Of a stretch of 64,000 nt of DNA, positions 26,560 to 35,356 are shown piece after piece (positions within the stretch are counted from its first letter, which is position 1; every line of letters begins with the position of its first letter). Below the pieces are notes generated by a model. That model did not search any database. It had not been told where the DNA came from and saw nothing but the letters and a program-made list of their open reading frames with translations. The position numbers and the translations under genes are program-made. Source of the DNA: Candidatus Anammoxibacter sp. (lineage in GTDB: Bacteria; Planctomycetota; Brocadiia; Brocadiales; Anammoxibacteraceae); assembly GCA_021777105.1 (NCBI GenBank), contig JAIQZQ010000114.1, positions 1 through 64,000 of the forward strand. The letters are read 5' to 3'.

Positions 26560-28145
26560 GCATAACATACATTAAAGCGCTTCTTATTGAGGACAATGAA
26601 GAGCATATAGAGCTCATCGTTGATCTTTTATATAGCTCAAATCTTGTGAAAGTTGACATTGAAGTCGCCGACACATTTCAAAAAGCGCGGGAATTAATCG
26701 CGCAAAAAAGATTTGACATAATCTTGTCGGACTTGACGTTGCCCGACAGCGAATATAATGAAACGCTGCCTAAGCTGAGAAATATTATAAGCAACGCCCC
26801 CATAGTTGTGTTAACCGCGCTTGACGATAGCGAAACTATTCACGGCATGATAAAAGCCGGCGCTAATGATTGCGTGCCTAAAAACCAATTAAGCACGGTA
26901 ACCATGGAACGCGCCATAATATACACCCTTGACCGCCACGATAAGGAGTTGGCAATAAAACGAAGCGAAGAGAAGTTTAAACGCTACTTTGAAAAATCCA
27001 ACGCAGGACTTGTCGTCTCTGATTTAACAGGAAATATAATAGACGCAAACCCTGCTTTTTGCCGTTTCACAGGCTACGACCGAAACGAATTAATCGCCAA
27101 AAATCATAATGATATTATTTATAAAGACGATAGGGAAAAAAGCGGCAAAGCAATAGCTCTTTTATTAGAATACCCAAACACCGTTTCCACTCTTGAAAAA
27201 CGTTATGTCACAAATAAGGGCGAGTTGGTATGGGGAGAAGGCAATATCCAAATAATACCATGGGGCGACAATAAAGAGCGCCTGTTTGAAGAAGTTATTG
27301 ATATAACCGAGAGAAAGTCATACGAGATAGAGCTGGACAAACATCGTCAAAATCTTGAAGACCAGGTTAAAGAACGCACGAGCAAATTGACTTTAACTAT
27401 TAAATCTTTAAAGGAGTCGGAGGGCGAGCTTAAAAAAACTTATGACCAACTTATACACGCGGAAAAACTTAGCGCCGTAGGCAAGTTATCGGCTTCAATA
27501 GCTCACGAATTTAACAATCCCATTTGCGGGATTCGAAACGTTCTTGAAAGCGTTGAAGAGGGATCTTTTGACTCTGCAAGCAATGGTTTTAAGGAAAAGA
27601 TGGTAAAAATGGCGATTAAAGAGTGCAACCGCATGGCGGACTTGATCAGAAAGCTTCAGAATTTTCATCGCCCTTCGTCTGACGGAGCCGTTTTAATGAA
27701 TTTGCGCGAAGCTATCGAAGATATGATCTTAATGTGTCAAAAGCAGCTAAAAGCACAAAAGATCGAAATAGAGACAAAATTCCCCGGTTATATTCCGAAA
27801 ATAACAGCAGTTCCTGACCAAATCAGACAGGTAATACTGAATCTGGTTCAAAATGCCGGCGACGCAATGCAAAGCCCGGGCGGAAAGGTTACTATTCAAA
27901 TCTCAAGCAACGCCGCAAATGTTTATCTAATAATAAAAGACACCGGTATCGGAATCCCGAAGCAAAATATAAGCTCAATATTTGAGCCGTTTTTCAGCAC
28001 AAAACAGGAAGCCAAGGGAACCGGATTAGGATTGCCGATATGCCATGGCATTATAAGACGGCATGGAGGCGATATCAAAGTTGAAAGCCTGGAAGGGCAG
28101 GGAACAACCTTCACAATTACTCTGCCTATTAAAGGAGTTTTGTAA
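26556..28145 (+). CDS. Receiver-PAS-histidine kinase
   Basis: 529 aa cytoplasmic kinase. An N-terminal receiver (about 4-125) has phosphoacceptor Asp59 (ILSDLTLPD) but the Lys-containing strand reads DCVPKNQL. The PAS domain (about 140-255) is FEKSNAGLVVSDLTGNIID ... ITERKS. Coiled coil (about 255-295). HisKA has His317 (SASIAHEFNNPICGIRNVLE). HATPase has NLVQNAGDAM, IKDTGIGI, FEPFFSTKQ, GTGLGLPICHG. Its ATG overlaps the stop of the Rcp1-type receiver by 4 bp, with AGGAGG close upstream, so translation is coupled. Confidence 0.88.
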   Translation: MSITYIKALLIEDNEEHIELIVDLLYSSNLVKVDIEVADTFQKARELIAQKRFDIILSDLTLPDSEYNETLPKLRNIISNAPIVVLTALDDSETIHGMIKAGANDCVPKNQLSTVTMERAIIYTLDRHDKELAIKRSEEKFKRYFEKSNAGLVVSDLTGNIIDANPAFCRFTGYDRNELIAKNHNDIIYKDDREKSGKAIALLLEYPNTVSTLEKRYVTNKGELVWGEGNIQIIPWGDNKERLFEEVIDITERKSYEIELDKHRQNLEDQVKERTSKLTLTIKSLKESEGELKKTYDQLIHAEKLSAVGKLSASIAHEFNNPICGIRNVLESVEEGSFDSASNGFKEKMVKMAIKECNRMADLIRKLQNFHRPSSDGAVLMNLREAIEDMILMCQKQLKAQKIEIETKFPGYIPKITAVPDQIRQVILNLVQNAGDAMQSPGGKVTIQISSNAANVYLIIKDTGIGIPKQNISSIFEPFFSTKQEAKGTGLGLPICHGIIRRHGGDIKVESLEGQGTTFTITLPIKGVL

Positions 28146-28185
28146 AACAGAGGCAGACGAATCCTGTTTTTTGGATAAATAAAAA

Positions 28186-30525
28186 ATGAACGAAAACAAA
28201 ATCAAAATAGGCATACAGCTTAAATTCTTTATTATTATCTTCTCAATAATAATATTTATATGCTCAACACTGGTTGCGTTTTTTATAACGCGCGCAAGGA
28301 GCGAGTTGTACAAGGAAATAGAAAAGAGGGGAGTAACCGAGGCGAAAAGTTTGGCATATGACGTAAAATACGGTGTTCTAACCGATGATGAATTTATCCT
28401 TCATGACGTTATTTTCGGAAGAATTAACAGACACGATATTGTATATCTGGAGATTTTAAGGATGGACGGATCAGTTTTAGTTGAAAGCAGGGACGAGGAA
28501 TACTCCTTTATGCGCAGGATCGAAGAGAAGCCGACTCTCATAGAAGACGATGTTTACAAGTCATCGTTATTTACTGAAAACAGAGTCGAAGTCTATGAAT
28601 TTACGGCCCCTGTGATGACCGGCGGCATCTTAAACCCCCAAATGAAAAGAATGTTTGAAGACGCAATCTTCCTTGCCGGCATAGACGAAGACGAAGAGGA
28701 GAATTCAACCATAGGCAAGGTAAAGTTGGGTATTACACTTTATAATGTAAACAAAAAGATGAACGAAACAATATTCGGCAGCGTTGTTATTATTTTAATT
28801 GTTGTAATAGCCGCCATATCAATTTCGCATTACTTTGTTAAATTTATTGTAAAACCTATAAAAGAGGTGTCGCAGGCCGCGTTGGAGGTTTCAAAAGGGG
28901 ATTTAACAGTTTCAGTGGAGGTTAAATCAACCGACGAAGTAGGGCTATTGGAAGAGTCATTTAATAAGATGACTCAGGATTTACGGAAAATAACCGTCTC
29001 AAAAGCCTACGTTGACAATATATTCAAAAGCATGACCGACACCCTTACGGTAATCAATCACGATGGTTTGATTGATATGGTCAACCAGGCGACTTTGCGC
29101 CTTTTAGGATACGCCGAAGATGAGCTGGTGGGAAAATCGATTAGCATGATTCTTGAGCCGGAAGCAAAAGGCGCGTCCGGCATTGACTATTTGTCAAAGA
29201 CGGATGTAATTAGCGGCGCAAAAAAGGTCTATTTATCAAAAAACGGCAATAAGATTCCGGTTCTGTTTTCAAGTTCGGCTATGCGCGACGAGCATGGAAA
29301 TGTACAGGGCATCGTTTGTTTAGCGCAGGATATAACGGAGCTGGAACGAGAACGGAAAAGACTTCAAACCGAAATAGCGGCGCGGGTAAAGCTTGAACAG
29401 GCTTTAGCCACCGAAAAAGAGCGCCTTAGCGTTACTTTGCGTTCAATAGGAGACGGCGTTATTGCCACCGACAATAAAGGCTCCATTGTTTTCCTTAATA
29501 AAGAGGCGGAACAACTTACCGGTTGGTCTCATGAAGAGGCTGTAGGGATGCCTATAACTGAAGTGTTTCGCATTATCAGCGAACGCTCCCGTAAAACCGA
29601 GCAAAATCCGGTTGCCATGGTCTTAAAAGAGGAAAAGATAGTTAAAATTGCCGACGACACCGCCTTGATTGCAAGAAATGGAAAGGAAATATCTATATCA
29701 GACAGCGCTGCCCCTATTCAGAATAATGAAGGAACTATTATTGGCGTTGTCGTGGTATTTCGAGACGTTACGGAACGAAAAGTTATGGAGGAAGAGAAAG
29801 AGCAAATGCGTGTAAAAATGTTGTCAACCTCCAAGTTGGCTTCGCTGGGCGAAATTTCCACAGGCGTGGCCCACGAGATTAATCAACCTTTAACATATAT
29901 AAGCAGCTCTATACAAAACCTGCGCATTGATATCGAGGATAATTGCCTTGACATAAACACTTTGAAAGAGAGATTGGCTATATCGTTAAAGCAAGTCGGC
30001 AGAATCGATAACATTATTCAGCACTTGCGAACATTTGGAAGGTATGATGACAACGACAAACAACAAGTCAATGTTGAGGTTGTCTTAAATAACACATTGT
30101 TGCTTTTGGAGGAACGCATTCGTTTAAAAAATATAAAGCTTACTAAAAAGATCGAATCCGATATGCCGCCCATCTCCGGCAACTCAAACCAGCTTGAGCA
30201 GGTGTTTATAAACCTGTTCCAAAACGCCATATACGCGTTTAAGAAGAACTTCGACAACGCTGAAATACGGATTGATATATCGCGGTCTCAATCCGGAGAC
30301 AGTGTTTGCGTTAGCTTTGCCGACAATGGGATAGGGATCGATAAACAAAATCAGGATAAAATATTCGAGCCGTTTTTTACCACTAAGGAAGTCGGAAAAG
30401 GCACAGGCCTTGGCCTATCAATAGTTTACGGCATAATAAGTGAACACGGCGGCGCAATTAGCTGCGAGTCCGACCCCGGAAAAGGGGCGACGTTTTTGAT
30501 AACGTTGCCGGTTTCTGGATGCTAG
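28186..30525 (+). CDS. Membrane histidine kinase, HAMP-PAS-PAS, HEINQPL subtype
   Basis: 779 aa. TM1 about 13-35, periplasmic domain about 36-195 (single-Cache-like size), TM2 about 198-220, HAMP about 222-272, PAS about 278-390, PAS about 405-530. HisKA has His563 in GVAHEINQPLTYISS, which is a different subtype from the shared family. HATPase has NLFQNAIYAF, ADNGIGI, FEPFFTTKEVG, GTGLGLSIVYG. The stretch from HAMP into the first PAS (ITVSKAYVDNIFKSMTD) resembles that of the kinase at 42169, showing module exchange. Its last codons (VSGC, then TAG) run into a heptamer array, so the C-terminus may have been altered by insertion of that element. Confidence 0.87.
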   Translation: MNENKIKIGIQLKFFIIIFSIIIFICSTLVAFFITRARSELYKEIEKRGVTEAKSLAYDVKYGVLTDDEFILHDVIFGRINRHDIVYLEILRMDGSVLVESRDEEYSFMRRIEEKPTLIEDDVYKSSLFTENRVEVYEFTAPVMTGGILNPQMKRMFEDAIFLAGIDEDEEENSTIGKVKLGITLYNVNKKMNETIFGSVVIILIVVIAAISISHYFVKFIVKPIKEVSQAALEVSKGDLTVSVEVKSTDEVGLLEESFNKMTQDLRKITVSKAYVDNIFKSMTDTLTVINHDGLIDMVNQATLRLLGYAEDELVGKSISMILEPEAKGASGIDYLSKTDVISGAKKVYLSKNGNKIPVLFSSSAMRDEHGNVQGIVCLAQDITELERERKRLQTEIAARVKLEQALATEKERLSVTLRSIGDGVIATDNKGSIVFLNKEAEQLTGWSHEEAVGMPITEVFRIISERSRKTEQNPVAMVLKEEKIVKIADDTALIARNGKEISISDSAAPIQNNEGTIIGVVVVFRDVTERKVMEEEKEQMRVKMLSTSKLASLGEISTGVAHEINQPLTYISSSIQNLRIDIEDNCLDINTLKERLAISLKQVGRIDNIIQHLRTFGRYDDNDKQQVNVEVVLNNTLLLLEERIRLKNIKLTKKIESDMPPISGNSNQLEQVFINLFQNAIYAFKKNFDNAEIRIDISRSQSGDSVCVSFADNGIGIDKQNQDKIFEPFFTTKEVGKGTGLGLSIVYGIISEHGGAISCESDPGKGATFLITLPVSGC

Positions 30526-30622
30526 ATGCTAGATGCTGGATGCTGGATACTGGATGCTGGATGCCGGCAGCGCGGCTGCCGGATGTTGGATGTTGGATGC
30601 TTGCAGCCGGCTGCGCGGCGGT
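30515..30622. repeat. Left heptamer array and hairpin of the IVP element
   Basis: Tandem 7-bp units of the type GGATGCT/GGATACT (about seven in a row) starting within the last codons of the preceding kinase. Then comes the hairpin CCGGCAG-cgcgg-CTGCCGG at 30564-30582, and more units (GGATGTT twice). It flanks the four-helix-bundle gene on the left. Confidence 0.75.
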
Positions 30623-30659
30623 TTAATGTTTGCTTCTGAATATTTTGGGAGGTATGTGA

Positions 30660-31037
30660 ATGAGTTATAAAAAGTTGGATATATGGAAATTGTCAAGAGA
30701 ATTGGTTATTGATATTCACAAAATGACGCTTCAAAGACTCCCTAAATTTGAAATGTATGAGGAAGGGAGCCAAATACGGAGATCCGTTAAATCTGTTAAA
30801 GCTACAATAGTAGAAGGATATGGCCGCAGGAGATACAAACAGGATTTTGTTCGTTTCCTAACTTATGCGATTGCCTCAAATGACGAAACTATTGATCATT
30901 TGGAAACATTATTTGAAACCGAATCTCTAAAAGATAGAGAATTATACAGTAATCTAAAAGAGCGTTTAGTAATTTTAGGAAAAAAACTTAACGCATTTAT
31001 CCAGGCAGTAGAAAAAGGCCATAAAAGTGAAAAATGA
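30660..31037 (+). CDS. Four-helix-bundle protein (23S rRNA IVP / S23 family)
   Basis: 125 aa protein of the TIGR02436 family. It begins YKKLDIWKLSRELVIDIHKM and has the signature SQIRRSVKSVKATIVEGYGRR, then LTYAIASNDETIDHLETLFE. Such proteins were first seen encoded in intervening sequences of 23S rRNA and resemble the Avd accessory protein of diversity-generating retroelements. Here no rRNA or reverse transcriptase is near. The gene is bracketed by heptamer arrays in opposite orientation, an arrangement that points to a small mobile or REP-like unit. AGGTATGTGA lies just ahead of the ATG. Function unknown. Confidence 0.87.
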   Translation: MSYKKLDIWKLSRELVIDIHKMTLQRLPKFEMYEEGSQIRRSVKSVKATIVEGYGRRRYKQDFVRFLTYAIASNDETIDHLETLFETESLKDRELYSNLKERLVILGKKLNAFIQAVEKGHKSEK

Positions 31038-31250
31038 TCAAGCTGCCACGCAGCGGCAGTATCCAGCATAAAGGAACATAAAAATGAAAAACGAATCAAG
31101 TTTCAAATATCCGGTAGCTGCGCAGCAAACTGCCGGCATCCAGCATTCAGCAGACGCGCAGCAGGCTGCAAGTATCAAGTATCAAGTATCAAGTATCAAG
31201 TAACAAGTAACAAGTAACAAGTAACCAGTAACCAGTAACCGGCAACCAGT
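31038..31250. repeat. Right heptamer array of the IVP element
   Basis: Begins with imperfect hairpins rich in GCTGC/GCAGC (31042-31059 and about 31112-31165), followed by an almost perfect array of 7-bp units: AGTATCA four times, AAGTAAC about four times, CAGTAAC about three times (about 31170-31250). The unit AGTATC(C/A) is the complement of the left-array GGATACT, so the two arrays are inverted relative to each other. No gene here. Confidence 0.75.
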
Positions 31251-31266
31251 TAAAGGGAGGGGAATA

Positions 31267-32445
31267 ATGGCGGGAAATAAAACTGATATTAACAATCAAA
31301 ACAACAAAGTATTAATAATAGATGATGATGAGTTTGTAATCCATTCTTTAAAGGATTCTCTAACAAAGGAAGGTTATGAGCTTCTCTTTGCCGTTAACGG
31401 CAAAGAGGGGTTGGAGTTGCTTGAAAAAGAGGAGCCTATATTGATTATTCTCGACATAAGGATGCCGGTAATGGATGGGGTTGAGTTCCTTGAGATAGCA
31501 AAAATAAAGCCATCGGACCCGTATACTATAATAGCCCTTACAGGGCATGGGGATGACGAAGATATTAAAAAGTGCTTTGATTTAGGCGTATCCGCTTTTC
31601 TTAGAAAGCCTTACAATGTGCTTATGCTTAGAGGCATGGTCAAAAATTCTATTAATTTAAAACTTGCGCAATTGGAACTGAGCCATGAAATAACAGAGCG
31701 GAAAAATGCAGAGGAAGCGCTCAAAAAGACCCATGAGCAATTAATACATTCAGAAAAGCTTTCAGCTATCGGCAAATTGTCGGCGTCCATAGCCCACGAG
31801 TTTAACAACCCTATTTGCGGCATACGCAATGTTCTGGAAAGCGTCGCTGGAAAACATACGGCGGATAACATTGATAATTCGGAAGAAAAACATGTAATCC
31901 TGGCTATTAAAGAGTGCGACCGCATGGCTGAACTTATTAGAAAACTCCAGATTTTTTACCGCCCTTCATCAGGCGTAGAAGAGTTGATTAGCGTTCATGA
32001 ATCTATTGACGAAATAATACTGTTTTCTATAACAAGACTTAAATCTAAAAAGATTTTACTGGAGCGTGATTACGGGGAGGAAATCCCTCAAATTAAAGGG
32101 ATCCCTGACCAGATCAAACAGGTGATCCTTAATCTCGTTCAAAACGCCGAGGAAGCAATTTCCGCGGAAGGAGGGAAGATCACTATTAAAACCGAAAGGA
32201 ACGGATCAAATATTTTTGTGCGCGTTAAAGACACCGGAGCCGGAATTTCCCAGGAAAACATTAAAGCAATCTTTGATCCATTTTTTAGCACAAAGCCGGC
32301 AGTCAAGGAAACCGGGTTGGGCCTTTCAATATGCCACGGCATCATAAAAAGACATGGCGGAGATATAACAGTTGAAAGCCAACATGGAAAAGGCTCGACA
32401 TTTACAATAGCCTTTCCTGTGGGAGTTGAAGCAATTAATAGTTAG
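31267..32445 (+). CDS. Receiver-histidine kinase
   Basis: 392 aa soluble protein. Receiver (about 14-135) has phosphoacceptor Asp63 (IILDIRMPVMDG) and FLRKPYN. A short coiled coil (about 138-160) follows. HisKA has His177 (SASIAHEFNNPICGIRNVLE), and HATPase has NLVQNAEEAI, VKDTGAGI, FDPFFSTKP. The G2 box reads KETGLGLSICHG, with Glu replacing the usual first Gly, as an otherwise intact box. GGGAGGGG precedes the ATG, directly after the heptamer array. Member of the shared kinase family, so phosphate may flow from other kinases through its receiver. Confidence 0.9.
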   Translation: MAGNKTDINNQNNKVLIIDDDEFVIHSLKDSLTKEGYELLFAVNGKEGLELLEKEEPILIILDIRMPVMDGVEFLEIAKIKPSDPYTIIALTGHGDDEDIKKCFDLGVSAFLRKPYNVLMLRGMVKNSINLKLAQLELSHEITERKNAEEALKKTHEQLIHSEKLSAIGKLSASIAHEFNNPICGIRNVLESVAGKHTADNIDNSEEKHVILAIKECDRMAELIRKLQIFYRPSSGVEELISVHESIDEIILFSITRLKSKKILLERDYGEEIPQIKGIPDQIKQVILNLVQNAEEAISAEGGKITIKTERNGSNIFVRVKDTGAGISQENIKAIFDPFFSTKPAVKETGLGLSICHGIIKRHGGDITVESQHGKGSTFTIAFPVGVEAINS

Positions 32446-32534
32446 CAGTCAGTAATTTATTAATCTGAAAAGGAATTAAACAATTAGGATGGATTATTTT
32501 AAGAACTTATTACCAAGGACAATAATAAAGCAAC

Positions 32535-32620
32535 TATATTGAATTTAAATATTCCCTTTAATTCCCCCTCCCTTGATGGGAGGGGTTAGGGGAGGGTGAT
32601 AAAAATCGCGCAAGTCATGA
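32535..32620 (-). repeat. Degenerate partial copy of MITE-like family 1
   Basis: Contains CCCCTCCCTTGATGGGAGGGG, TAGGGGAGGGTGATAA and ATCGCGCAAG, matching the complement of one half of the copy at 44951-45161. The outer end has decayed. It lies between the receiver-kinase gene and the four-helix-bundle remnant. Confidence 0.6.
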
Positions 32621-32690
32621 ATAGTATCATTCGCTTTGGCCTTGGTAGGAACTGTATATTAAAAAGCATTTAATTTAACAAAGGAGGTTT

Positions 32691-32795
32691 TTGAAATTCC
32701 ATAAAGATTTAAATGAAAAAGCGAACGAGATTGGCAAATTTTTGAATCATATGATACAAAATCCTGAAAAATATAAAAATTCAAATATGTATTAA
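32691..32795 (+). pseudogene. C-terminal fragment of a four-helix-bundle (IVP) gene
   Basis: A 34-residue frame (FHKDLNEKANEIGKFLNHM, then QNPEKYK before TAA) resembles the last helix of IVP-type four-helix-bundle proteins, which commonly end in a GKMLN-like helix. Most of the gene is missing. AAGGAGG lies 3 bp before a TTG, but such a short product is unlikely to be functional. Together with the heptamer-like repeats just downstream it looks like the decayed remains of an element like that at 30515-31250. Confidence 0.5.
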
Positions 32796-32800
32796 TTAGC

Positions 32801-32863
32801 TGTTTGTAAACTACAAATTGCCAACAGACCTTTTGCCAACTGTAAATTGCCAACTGCAAACTG
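32801..32863. repeat. Decayed heptamer-type repeats
   Basis: Irregular repeats of GTAAACT, CAAATTGCCAAC, GTAAATTGCCAACTG and GCAAACTG. Same style and position relative to the IVP fragment as the right array at 31038-31250, but with a different unit. Confidence 0.45.
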
Positions 32864-32877
32864 AAAGAGAGGGAGAT

Positions 32878-33474
32878 ATGATGAAAAAACACACTATATT
32901 AGTAGTTGACGACGAAGAGATCATACTTGAAACTTTAGGGTCCGACCTTCAAAAAAAGGGCTATGATGTGACCCTTGCGGAAAATGGGGAAAAAGCTGTA
33001 GAGAAATTGAAAGTGAATAACTATGACGTGACAATAACCGACTTAATGATGGAAGGCATTGACGGCATAGAGGTGCTAAAAAACGCAAAAGAATCCAATC
33101 CAGACGCCAAAGTGATTATACTTACTGGGTATGGCTCTATAGAGACCGCTATCGGAGCGGTGCAACACGGAGCTTCCGATTACATACTCAAGCCATACAA
33201 CAAGACCGACATGTTTTTAAGGATCGCTAATTGTATTGAAAAGCTGGAGCTTCAAAGAAAAGTCAAAATTTATGAAAATATGCTGCCTGTATGCTGCAAA
33301 TGCAAAAAAATACGCGACGACACAGGAAAAGAGCCAGGCCATGGCGAATGGATGGACATTGACGTCTATCTGATCAAAAAAGCAAATGTGGATGTAACTC
33401 ATGGATATTGCAATGAATGCAATGAAGAGTTAATGATGGAAATTGACGAATATGCAAAAAGAGAAGGTAAATAA
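32878..33474 (+). CDS. Response regulator with four-cysteine C-terminal tail
   Basis: 198 aa from ATG 32878 (a second ATG follows immediately; GGGAG lies just upstream). Residues about 4-120 are a receiver with VVDDEE, Asp55 (TITDLMMEG), TGYGSIETA and ILKPYN, close to NtrC-type receivers. In place of a DNA-binding domain it has about 60 residues with CCKCKKIRDD, WMDIDVYL and HGYCNECNEE. This two-CxxC tail is shared by many PAS, GGDEF and receiver proteins and looks like a small metal-binding module; its role is not established. The receiver at 53705 has the same tail. It lies 430 bp after the receiver-kinase gene, and 80 bp before the first PilZ gene. Confidence 0.88.
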   Translation: MMKKHTILVVDDEEIILETLGSDLQKKGYDVTLAENGEKAVEKLKVNNYDVTITDLMMEGIDGIEVLKNAKESNPDAKVIILTGYGSIETAIGAVQHGASDYILKPYNKTDMFLRIANCIEKLELQRKVKIYENMLPVCCKCKKIRDDTGKEPGHGEWMDIDVYLIKKANVDVTHGYCNECNEELMMEIDEYAKREGK

Positions 33475-33554
33475 AAAAAACTTTCAGCATTTCCAGCCGG
33501 GAATATCTTATTAACGGTTATAAAGATCGGCAAAAAGACAGGGAGGGTTAAGCT

Positions 33555-34268
33555 ATGAATGAGAAAAACGACATAGAAACCACAAAAGAATTAGAAAAGA
33601 AATCAAACAATGGTTTTCGCCTGCCTATTAGCATACACACGGTTTTATACATTGAGGCGGCAGGCGCAAAATCCAACATTAAATGCGAATTAGTGGGGCT
33701 AAAACATCAGTCCTATTTAATAGCGGATTTACAGGATAGCATTGACGCTGAATTTGTTGATAAAAACAATTTAAAACCCGGTGTTTACATTGCGTGCAGA
33801 TATATATATGAAGGAGCTGTCTATGGTTTCAAATCATATTTGATGGCAGTGTTTACAACCCCAATTAAGCTAATGGCAATACAATATCCCAGTGAAGTGG
33901 AAGAGTGCAACCGCAGGAGTGTCAATAGAACAAGGTTTGTTTTGCCTTCCACCATAATATTTGAGCAAAAAACGTATCCCGGCAGTATTATTGATATTAG
34001 TGAAAGAGGGTGCCAGTTGGCAATTCTCAAAACTAATATTGATGAAAATGGTTTAGAAATTCTTAGCGCCCCTAACGCAAAAGACGCGTATATTATATTG
34101 CGCTTGCCCGGCGCGGAAACAGAAATTAAAGTCCCTGTTGTCAGCAGAAACACAAGAGATGACGCCGGTAAATTGTGCTTTGGATTAGAGTTTAACAATT
34201 TAGACTCTGCGACCCGTAATATTATTAGCGCATTTGTGGAAGAGATGCGCAGCTATTTACTAACATAG
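33555..34268 (+). CDS. PilZ domain protein (YcgR-like), copy 1
   Basis: 237 aa cytoplasmic c-di-GMP effector candidate. The N-terminal half (about 20-115) resembles the YcgR-N/PilZN beta-barrel (CELVGLKHQSYLIADLQDS). The C-terminal PilZ domain has both c-di-GMP signatures: RxxxR in NRRSVNRTRF (about residue 120) and DISERG (D-x-S-x-x-G) about 25 residues later. Proteins of this layout slow flagella or alter surface motility and adhesion when c-di-GMP is bound. GGGAGGG precedes the ATG. A tandem copy lies 276 bp downstream, so the pair arose by duplication. No flagellar or diguanylate cyclase genes are in the window. Confidence 0.88.
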   Translation: MNEKNDIETTKELEKKSNNGFRLPISIHTVLYIEAAGAKSNIKCELVGLKHQSYLIADLQDSIDAEFVDKNNLKPGVYIACRYIYEGAVYGFKSYLMAVFTTPIKLMAIQYPSEVEECNRRSVNRTRFVLPSTIIFEQKTYPGSIIDISERGCQLAILKTNIDENGLEILSAPNAKDAYIILRLPGAETEIKVPVVSRNTRDDAGKLCFGLEFNNLDSATRNIISAFVEEMRSYLLT

Positions 34269-34347
34269 GGCTAGCTTAAGATTGCCATATGCCCTTTGCG
34301 TTATTGTTTTTATTTTTTGGTTTGTTCCAGTTTAAGGATCACACCCT

Positions 34348-34453
34348 GGTTGCCAAGCCCCTGCTTGGCAACCGGAAATTCGGGAAGCCCCAGCTTCTCG
34401 TGTAACATTTTACTATGTTTACTGTTGAACATGAAGCTGGGGCTTCTCGAATT
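34348..34453. repeat. Hairpin and 21-bp inverted repeat between the PilZ genes
   Basis: GGTTGCCAAG-cccctg-CTTGGCAACC (34348-34373) is a perfect 10-bp hairpin. Next, 34377-34397 and 34433-34453 are complementary over 21 bp with one mismatch (AGAAGCCCCAGCTTC core), separated by 35 bp. Pieces recur elsewhere: GGGCTTCTCGAAT near 53668 and CTGGTTGCCAAGCAGGGG near 60913. This appears to be a dispersed palindromic element. Confidence 0.6.
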
Positions 34454-34544
34454 GTTTCGACAGGAAAGAATTTTTGGACGTTTGCGCCCGGTTACCTTTT
34501 TAAGCATTGCGCGTGTCAGCAAATAATCCGGAAAGGAATAAGTA

Positions 34545-35258
34545 ATGAACGACGAAAAGAGTATTGAAGATTTAAATGAATTAGAAGATCTATCAAATGA
34601 TGAGTTTCGTCTGCCTATTAGCATACACACAATTTTATACATTGAGCCGGCAGGCATGAAAGCTAACATTAAGTGTGAATTAGTGGGGATAAAACATCAA
34701 TCCTATTTAATAGCGGATTTACAGGACAGCGTTGATCTCGAATTTATTGAAATAAACAACTTAAAGCCGGGCGCCTCTATCGCATGCAGATATATGCACG
34801 ACGGAGCTGTTTATGGTTTCAGGTCTAATTTAATGAGCTTATATACAACCCCAATCAAGCTCATGACAATACAATATCCTAAGGATGTAGAAGAACGTAA
34901 CCGAAGGACAGTTAATAGAACAGGATTCGGCTTGCCTTCTACCATAAAATTTGGGCTAAAAACCTATTCCGGGAGCATTATCGATCTTAGTGAAAAAGGG
35001 TGCCAGCTTGCAATTCTAAAAAGAAATATAGATGAGAAGGGGATGGATATTCTTATTAATAACCCTCAAAAAGATGCGCATATAATGTTTCAATTACCGG
35101 GCGAGGAAGAAGTAATTAAAGCCTCGGTTGTCATCAGAAACACACGGCTTAACTCCGGAAAATTTTGTCTAGGGCTGGAGTTTAATAATCTGGATCAGGA
35201 ATCCTATATTATTATTAACGCATTTGTGGAAGAGATGCGCAGCTATTTATTAGTTTAA
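34545..35258 (+). CDS. PilZ domain protein (YcgR-like), copy 2
   Basis: 237 aa paralog of the gene at 33555, exactly equal in length and similar throughout (FRLPISIHT, QSYLIADLQDS, FVEEMRSYLL shared). The c-di-GMP motifs are retained: RRTVNR and DLSEKG. Divergence is spread evenly, so both copies seem to be under selection. AGGAAT precedes the ATG. The PilJ_N protein gene follows about 100 bp later. Confidence 0.88.
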   Translation: MNDEKSIEDLNELEDLSNDEFRLPISIHTILYIEPAGMKANIKCELVGIKHQSYLIADLQDSVDLEFIEINNLKPGASIACRYMHDGAVYGFRSNLMSLYTTPIKLMTIQYPKDVEERNRRTVNRTGFGLPSTIKFGLKTYSGSIIDLSEKGCQLAILKRNIDEKGMDILINNPQKDAHIMFQLPGEEEVIKASVVIRNTRLNSGKFCLGLEFNNLDQESYIIINAFVEEMRSYLLV

Positions 35259-35356
35259 TATTCTTTCCGTGCCCATAGGTTGTTGTCTTCAATTTTGAGC
35301 TGCCGGCATGAAATATAGAGGCGCGAACCTGAATATTATTTATATGAAAGTTAATT

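Noticed and set aside
30660..31037. Avd component of a diversity-generating retroelement
   Set aside because: No reverse transcriptase, template repeat or variable target gene is in the window; the IVP family is a better match.
31170..31250. Tandem short repeats as CRISPR or coding repeats
   Set aside because: Units are 7 bp with no spacers and no open frame of interest.
32818..32877. Upstream start for the four-cysteine regulator
   Set aside because: The extra codons lie in simple repeats; the ATG at 32878 has a GGGAG ribosome site and the receiver starts right after it.
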